Origin: Planctomycetaceae bacterium | GTDB lineage: Bacteria > Planctomycetota > Planctomycetia > Pirellulales > Thermoguttaceae | Assembly: GCA_031288955.1 (NCBI GenBank) | Contig: JAITQJ010000339.1 | Location: 1-6,727, forward strand | Direction of reading: 5' to 3' | Length of the DNA: 6,727 nt | Shown here: one piece after another, positions 6,617 through 6,727 of the stretch | Numbering within the stretch: the stretch's first letter is position 1 | How the letters are laid out: the number at the start of each line of letters is the position of its first letter | Position numbers and translations under genes: made by a program | Notes under the pieces: model-generated | Told to the model about the DNA's origin: nothing | The model's input: the letters and a program-made list of their open reading frames with translations, nothing else | The model's database searches: none

Positions 6617-6727
6617 ATGGCAAAGCGTTCTGTGCGGTTTTTTAACACGACGGGTCCCTGCAATCCCGACGACCATTATATGCTTCCGCCGGAAGAACGG
6701 CTGCAAGGAGCGCAGTTGCACCGGTAC
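6617..6727 (+). CDS. AAA-type ATPase of the 'RFFNT-GPC-P--HYMLPP' family, N-terminus (3' truncated by window)
   Basis: Thirty-seven codons from ATG 6617 run open to the window end. The peptide MAKRSVRFFNTTGPCNPDDH, followed by YMLPPEERLQGAQLHRY, is the characteristic N-terminus of a widespread group of stand-alone AAA ATPases. These usually start (K)RFFNTAGP...P..HYMLPP..RL and continue into a Walker A within a QTGKTT-like sequence. That P-loop would lie beyond the window, so ATPase activity is inferred from family only. Members are often found in mobile or variable regions and their cellular role is generally unknown. The ribosome-binding site is weak (GGAA at 6608-6611 region). The match is from memory of the family and the fragment is short. 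Confidence 0.6.
   Translation, partial: MAKRSVRFFNTTGPCNPDDHYMLPPEERLQGAQLHRY

Overview
The window looks like an accessory, secretion-rich stretch of a planctomycete chromosome. The main reason is a DUF1559 pseudopilin (prepilin motif GFTLVELLVVIAIIG, then AVQAAREAARRMQCSNNLKQI), a family hugely expanded in Planctomycetota. It is followed by a small lipoprotein with a transthyretin/carboxypeptidase-regulatory-like fold, a pairing common in that phylum. The large transglutaminase-like protein is of a type I associate mainly with gut Bacteroidetes, so a gut or polysaccharide-rich habitat is possible, but that is inference.

Layout, all on the + strand: 1-114 is the 3' end of ruvB. 115-267 is an intergenic region with a near-consensus sigma70 promoter, an A-rich UP-like tract, overlapping inverted repeats near the predicted transcription start and a strong Shine-Dalgarno. 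268-1678 is the DUF1559 pseudopilin gene, whose start codon is out of frame with its body across a 13-unit AG repeat (318-343). 1679-1799 is a heptamer-based inverted and tandem repeat. 1800-2330 is the lipoprotein. 2331-2406 holds a GC-rich hairpin. 2407-5190 is the 927-residue secreted transglutaminase-like protein, with one apparently intact and one degenerate transglutaminase module and a cysteine-less thioredoxin-like tail. 5191-5395 holds a hairpin, a possible 52-codon ORF and a candidate promoter. 5396-6514 is a secreted CBM9-like protein. 6617 to the end is the start of an AAA-type ATPase behind an extended -10 promoter.

Four consecutive genes encode exported proteins (prepilin-type, lipoprotein and two with Sec signal peptides), so the block is best read as an envelope or extracellular set between housekeeping ruvB and an unrelated ATPase gene. 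The sequence does not show that they form one operon; gaps of 76-205 bp with structured DNA argue for several transcription units. The most notable observation is the AG repeat. At 13 units, translation from the only good start ends at 352-354. At 14 or 11 units it would run straight into the prepilin signal and make a protein of about 470 residues. This is the design of a phase-variable contingency gene, unless it is a repeat-length sequencing or assembly error.
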